This document shows, in pieces, positions 61,666-64,000 of a stretch of DNA of 64,000 nucleotides; the first letter of the stretch is position 1, and every line of letters begins with the position of its first letter. Both the position numbers and the translations under genes were made by a program. The notes under the pieces were generated by a model. The model searched no databases and was not told where the DNA came from. It saw only the letters and a program-made list of their open reading frames with translations. The stretch comes from Alphaproteobacteria bacterium (GTDB taxonomy: Bacteria; Pseudomonadota; Alphaproteobacteria; MPNO01; UBA2964): positions 1 to 64,000 of the forward strand of contig WLWZ01000002.1 in NCBI GenBank assembly GCA_012103315.1. Reading direction: 5' to 3'.

Positions 61666-62576
61666 TGGCAGACTGGAACCACGAGACCGATAGCTGTTCG
61701 TTTGGTGCAATCGATATTGGCCGCGTGGTTGATATGGCGGCTGGTGGGTTTCCGGCGTCGATGCTTTATCCCGACGCAACACCGGAGGAAATAACCGCCC
61801 TGAGCCAGCGCTTCGGGCCAATGCATATAAACCCGGAGTCGTTGGAGCTCTATCTTAGTTTCCATGCCTATATCATCAAAACCGAAAACCATACGATCCT
61901 GGTCGATGCTTGCATCGGCGATGGCAAAGATCGTCCTGGGCGTGACATGTGGAACAATCGATCAGGGCCTTTCCTCGACAATCTCACACGGCAGGGTGTG
62001 ACGCCTGACGATATCGATTTCGTCATGTGTACCCATCTGCATGCCGACCATGTCGGCTGGAATACAAAAAAGGTGAACGGTGAGTGGGTACCGACCTTTG
62101 CCAATGCGCAGTATCTGTTTGCCGAGCGTGAATACAAGTTCTGGGAAGAGTGCCAGGCCAAGAGCGATGACCCAATTATGTATGGCTCCCATGCCGACAG
62201 TGTCTTGCCGGTTATGAAGTCGGGGCAGGCCCTGTTGATCGAGGGTAATCATGAAATTGCCACGGGTCTCAACACCGAACCCGCCTATGGTCATACGCCC
62301 GGTAATATGGTCCTGCATGTCGGAGAAGCAGCAAAGACCCATGCCGTCATTTGCGGCGATGTCATGCATCACCCCGTGCAGCTCGCGCACCCCGAATGGT
62401 CGACTTGCTTTTGCGAGGATGCGCAAGAGTCTCGTGAAACGCGTACTGGTTTGCTCGACCGTTTTGCTGGTAGCGATACGTTCATCTTACCCGCACACTT
62501 TCAGTCACCGGGCTATGGCCCTGTCGAAAAAGACGGCCATGGCTTCCGGATGAAAGACGGTATCGGCGAAAAATAA
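61665..62576 (+). CDS. MBL-fold metallo-hydrolase
   Basis: The protein has 303 residues. Zinc motif THLHADHVG (~residues 125-132) and further ligands in GHTPGNMV, CGDVMHH and LPAHF. Metallo-beta-lactamase superfamily, close in layout to the N-acyl homoserine lactonase/aryl-hydrolase type, but substrate is unknown. Translationally coupled to htpG. Confidence 0.85.
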   Translation: MADWNHETDSCSFGAIDIGRVVDMAAGGFPASMLYPDATPEEITALSQRFGPMHINPESLELYLSFHAYIIKTENHTILVDACIGDGKDRPGRDMWNNRSGPFLDNLTRQGVTPDDIDFVMCTHLHADHVGWNTKKVNGEWVPTFANAQYLFAEREYKFWEECQAKSDDPIMYGSHADSVLPVMKSGQALLIEGNHEIATGLNTEPAYGHTPGNMVLHVGEAAKTHAVICGDVMHHPVQLAHPEWSTCFCEDAQESRETRTGLLDRFAGSDTFILPAHFQSPGYGPVEKDGHGFRMKDGIGEK

Positions 62577-62609
62577 GTAAGCGGCGGTTTATAACCCTCT
62601 TCGTTCGTC

Positions 62610-62630
62610 ATCCCGCACTTGATGCGGGAT
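62610..62630. repeat. REP-like palindrome (ATCCCGCA-N5-TGCGGGAT)
   Basis: A perfect 8-bp stem with 5-nt loop, flanked by GTC and CCAGT. This is the kind of sequence commonly dispersed in intergenic regions of alphaproteobacteria. Only one copy was noticed here. Confidence 0.55.
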
Positions 62631-62680
62631 CCAGTAACCGTGCGTCAGCGCGGTCATAACGTAATTTTTTGAAGCCTCAT

Positions 62681-62708
62681 AAAAAAACGGCGGGGATTCC
62701 CCGCCGTT
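62681..62708 (-). terminator. Rho-independent terminator after the binding protein gene
   Basis: AACGGCGGGGA/TCCCCGCCGTT near-perfect stem, followed on the minus strand by TTTTTTT. It sits 22 nt past the stop of the LivJ-like gene. Confidence 0.85.
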
Positions 62709-62730
62709 CATCTCATAGAAGAAGAACCGC

Positions 62731-63915
62731 CTATTTTTTACAGGGCAGTGCCGGATGTGTGTCCAGCAATTCCCATTTTCTGTTTTTCATGGTCATGACG
62801 TAAGCCGGAAGCTGGGCATCACCAGTCTTTTCAAAACAAACCTTACCCTGAACCAGGTCGAAAGTGGTTGTAAGAAGCGCGTCACGGATCGCGGTGCGTT
62901 CGGATTTAAGGTTTTTCAGGTCACCTGTAACCTTGGCGACTTCCATCGCTTTCTTGAATACATACACGATATCATAGGCCGAGGCGTCAACGTGATGCGG
63001 CCAGGGCTTGTTGATACCGCGTTTTTTGACCTCTGCAGCGTATTTACGGCTGAAAGAACGTGTTCGTTCGTTTAGATCATAATAAAAGGACGCGGCGAAA
63101 ACGGCACCATCCGCATCGGTTCCCATTTTATCAACAATGTCAGGGTCTGCCCAAATCTGTGCGCCCAAGATCGGCACGTTGATCTTTTGGCGTTTCATCT
63201 CCTTAACCACACGAATAGCGATCGGTGCGATGCCGGCAAGACCGACATAATCAAGTTTCTTGCCTTTAAGCTGTGATACTTGCGGGGAAACATCGAACGC
63301 CTTGGTGGCAAAACTGATTGGGCCGGTAATCTTGACTTTCTCTTTCGTCAGGATCGGTTTCATGATGAACAAACCAACCGCCTTAGAAACGACATCGTCA
63401 GAGCCGTACAGAATCGCCACTGATTTCTTCATCGCGCCACGCTTTTTCATCGTCTTTACGACGCGGGCGAATTGCAGATATTCGCTTTCCGTCAACCGGT
63501 AAGCATATGAATACTTGTCCGCCAGTTTTGGCGCCGACGACGCATTCGGAATTTGAACGATCTTTTCGCGCTCACCGGCCGCAAACGCAACCCGTGCTTC
63601 ACTCGATGAGAATGGGCCAATCACACCGAGGGCTTTATCGTCGCGAGCAAACTTTCGAACCGCGACGACAGCCTGTTTCGGATCGCCAGCCGTATCAAAT
63701 TTAACGATCCGTATTTTTTTACCGTTTACACCACCAGCGGCGTTGATTTCAGACACCGCTATATCGACAGCGATCTCTGTCGTTTTGTTGGTTGTCGAAT
63801 AAAGCCCGGTTTTCCCGAAACTCAGCCCCAATACGAGTTCATTAGCCGATAGACCCGTACTGCCAATAGCCAAACCCGCAACAAATGCTGCAGGCGCCAA
63901 AGCCGCTATTTTCAT
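62731..63915 (-). CDS. Branched-chain amino acid-type ABC transporter substrate-binding protein
   Basis: The protein has 394 residues. The signal peptide ends near LSANE (residue ~25). The type I periplasmic-binding (LivJ-like) core follows: GKTGLYSTTNK, FDTAGDPKQAVVAVRKFARDDKALGVIGPFSSSEARVA and YGSDDVVSKAVGLF. Family knowledge: receptors for LIV-like ABC importers, with ligands from amino acids to aromatics. No permease or ATPase genes lie within the window. The rest of the operon could be beyond the right edge. Ligand unknown. Confidence 0.88.
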   Translation of the reverse strand: MKIAALAPAAFVAGLAIGSTGLSANELVLGLSFGKTGLYSTTNKTTEIAVDIAVSEINAAGGVNGKKIRIVKFDTAGDPKQAVVAVRKFARDDKALGVIGPFSSSEARVAFAAGEREKIVQIPNASSAPKLADKYSYAYRLTESEYLQFARVVKTMKKRGAMKKSVAILYGSDDVVSKAVGLFIMKPILTKEKVKITGPISFATKAFDVSPQVSQLKGKKLDYVGLAGIAPIAIRVVKEMKRQKINVPILGAQIWADPDIVDKMGTDADGAVFAASFYYDLNERTRSFSRKYAAEVKKRGINKPWPHHVDASAYDIVYVFKKAMEVAKVTGDLKNLKSERTAIRDALLTTTFDLVQGKVCFEKTGDAQLPAYVMTMKNRKWELLDTHPALPCKK

Positions 63916-64000
63916 CGTTCACTCCTGATCTTCAATGCGTTGTGATAACGAGCAAGAAATTTTCCTAAAGCCTAAGATAATTTGCTTCTGATCGCGAATC

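Overview
The window looks like a chromosomal segment of an alphaproteobacterium, most likely a Rhodospirillales-like marine or soil lineage. The main reasons are the CobC-type cobalamin gene at the left edge and the block of SUV3-like helicase, S4 RNA-binding protein, 7Fe ferredoxin FdxA and CarD regulator near 55-60 kb, which is typical of that class. Base composition is moderately GC-rich by eye, with more AT-rich patches at about 11.6-13.9 kb and in several intergenic regions. The organism assignment is an inference.

Layout. 1-0.74 kb: partial cobC (minus strand). 0.86-11.6 kb: a complete type I secretion locus, made of a TolC-like lipoprotein with a C-terminal SPOR-like domain, a convergent 987-residue cadherin/RTX protein as probable cargo, two tandem T1SS ABC proteins (the first broken by one in-frame TAA) and a HlyD adaptor. 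11.7-13.9 kb: a small cell-envelope cluster with a tiny membrane protein, a truncated methyltransferase-like gene and a membrane-anchored alkaline-phosphatase-superfamily enzyme.

14.1-44 kb: a large phosphonate-catabolism region. A minus-strand operon holds an Fe-dependent alcohol dehydrogenase, phnD, phnC, phnE, phnE, phnA (phosphonoacetate hydrolase), phnY (phosphonoacetaldehyde dehydrogenase), a DUF47 protein and a Pit phosphate transporter. It diverges from a LysR regulator. Next come a dimethylglycine-dehydrogenase-like flavoprotein (minus), a plus-strand operon of metallophosphoesterase, PbfA-like PLP lyase and DAO-type flavoprotein, an MFS transporter, a second LysR, phnW, a complete tripartite tricarboxylate-type transporter (TctB-TctA-TctC), then a DUF3604-like protein, an FGly-type sulfatase-fold hydrolase, a class III aminotransferase and another MFS transporter. 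The known enzymes converge on phosphonoacetaldehyde, which PhnY oxidises to phosphonoacetate and PhnA cleaves to acetate and phosphate. PhnW feeds in 2-aminoethylphosphonate. The PbfA-like enzyme, the flavoproteins and the Fe-ADH are candidate entry points for hydroxylated, N-methylated and alcohol phosphonates. There is no C-P lyase and no phnX. Two related LysR regulators with nearby dyads suggest control by substrate rather than by phosphate starvation.

45.3-50.5 kb: tRNA-Arg(CCT), a second sulfatase, a small secreted Cys-rich protein, two tandem PagL-like lipid A deacylases (one frameshifted) and a proline iminopeptidase. 50.6-64 kb: mostly housekeeping genes, namely a secreted SNase-like nuclease, an M48 lipoprotein protease, a receptor-type adenylate cyclase, CarD, FdxA, a TerB-like protein, an S4 protein, the helicase, HtpG, an MBL-fold hydrolase and a branched-chain-amino-acid-type periplasmic binding protein.
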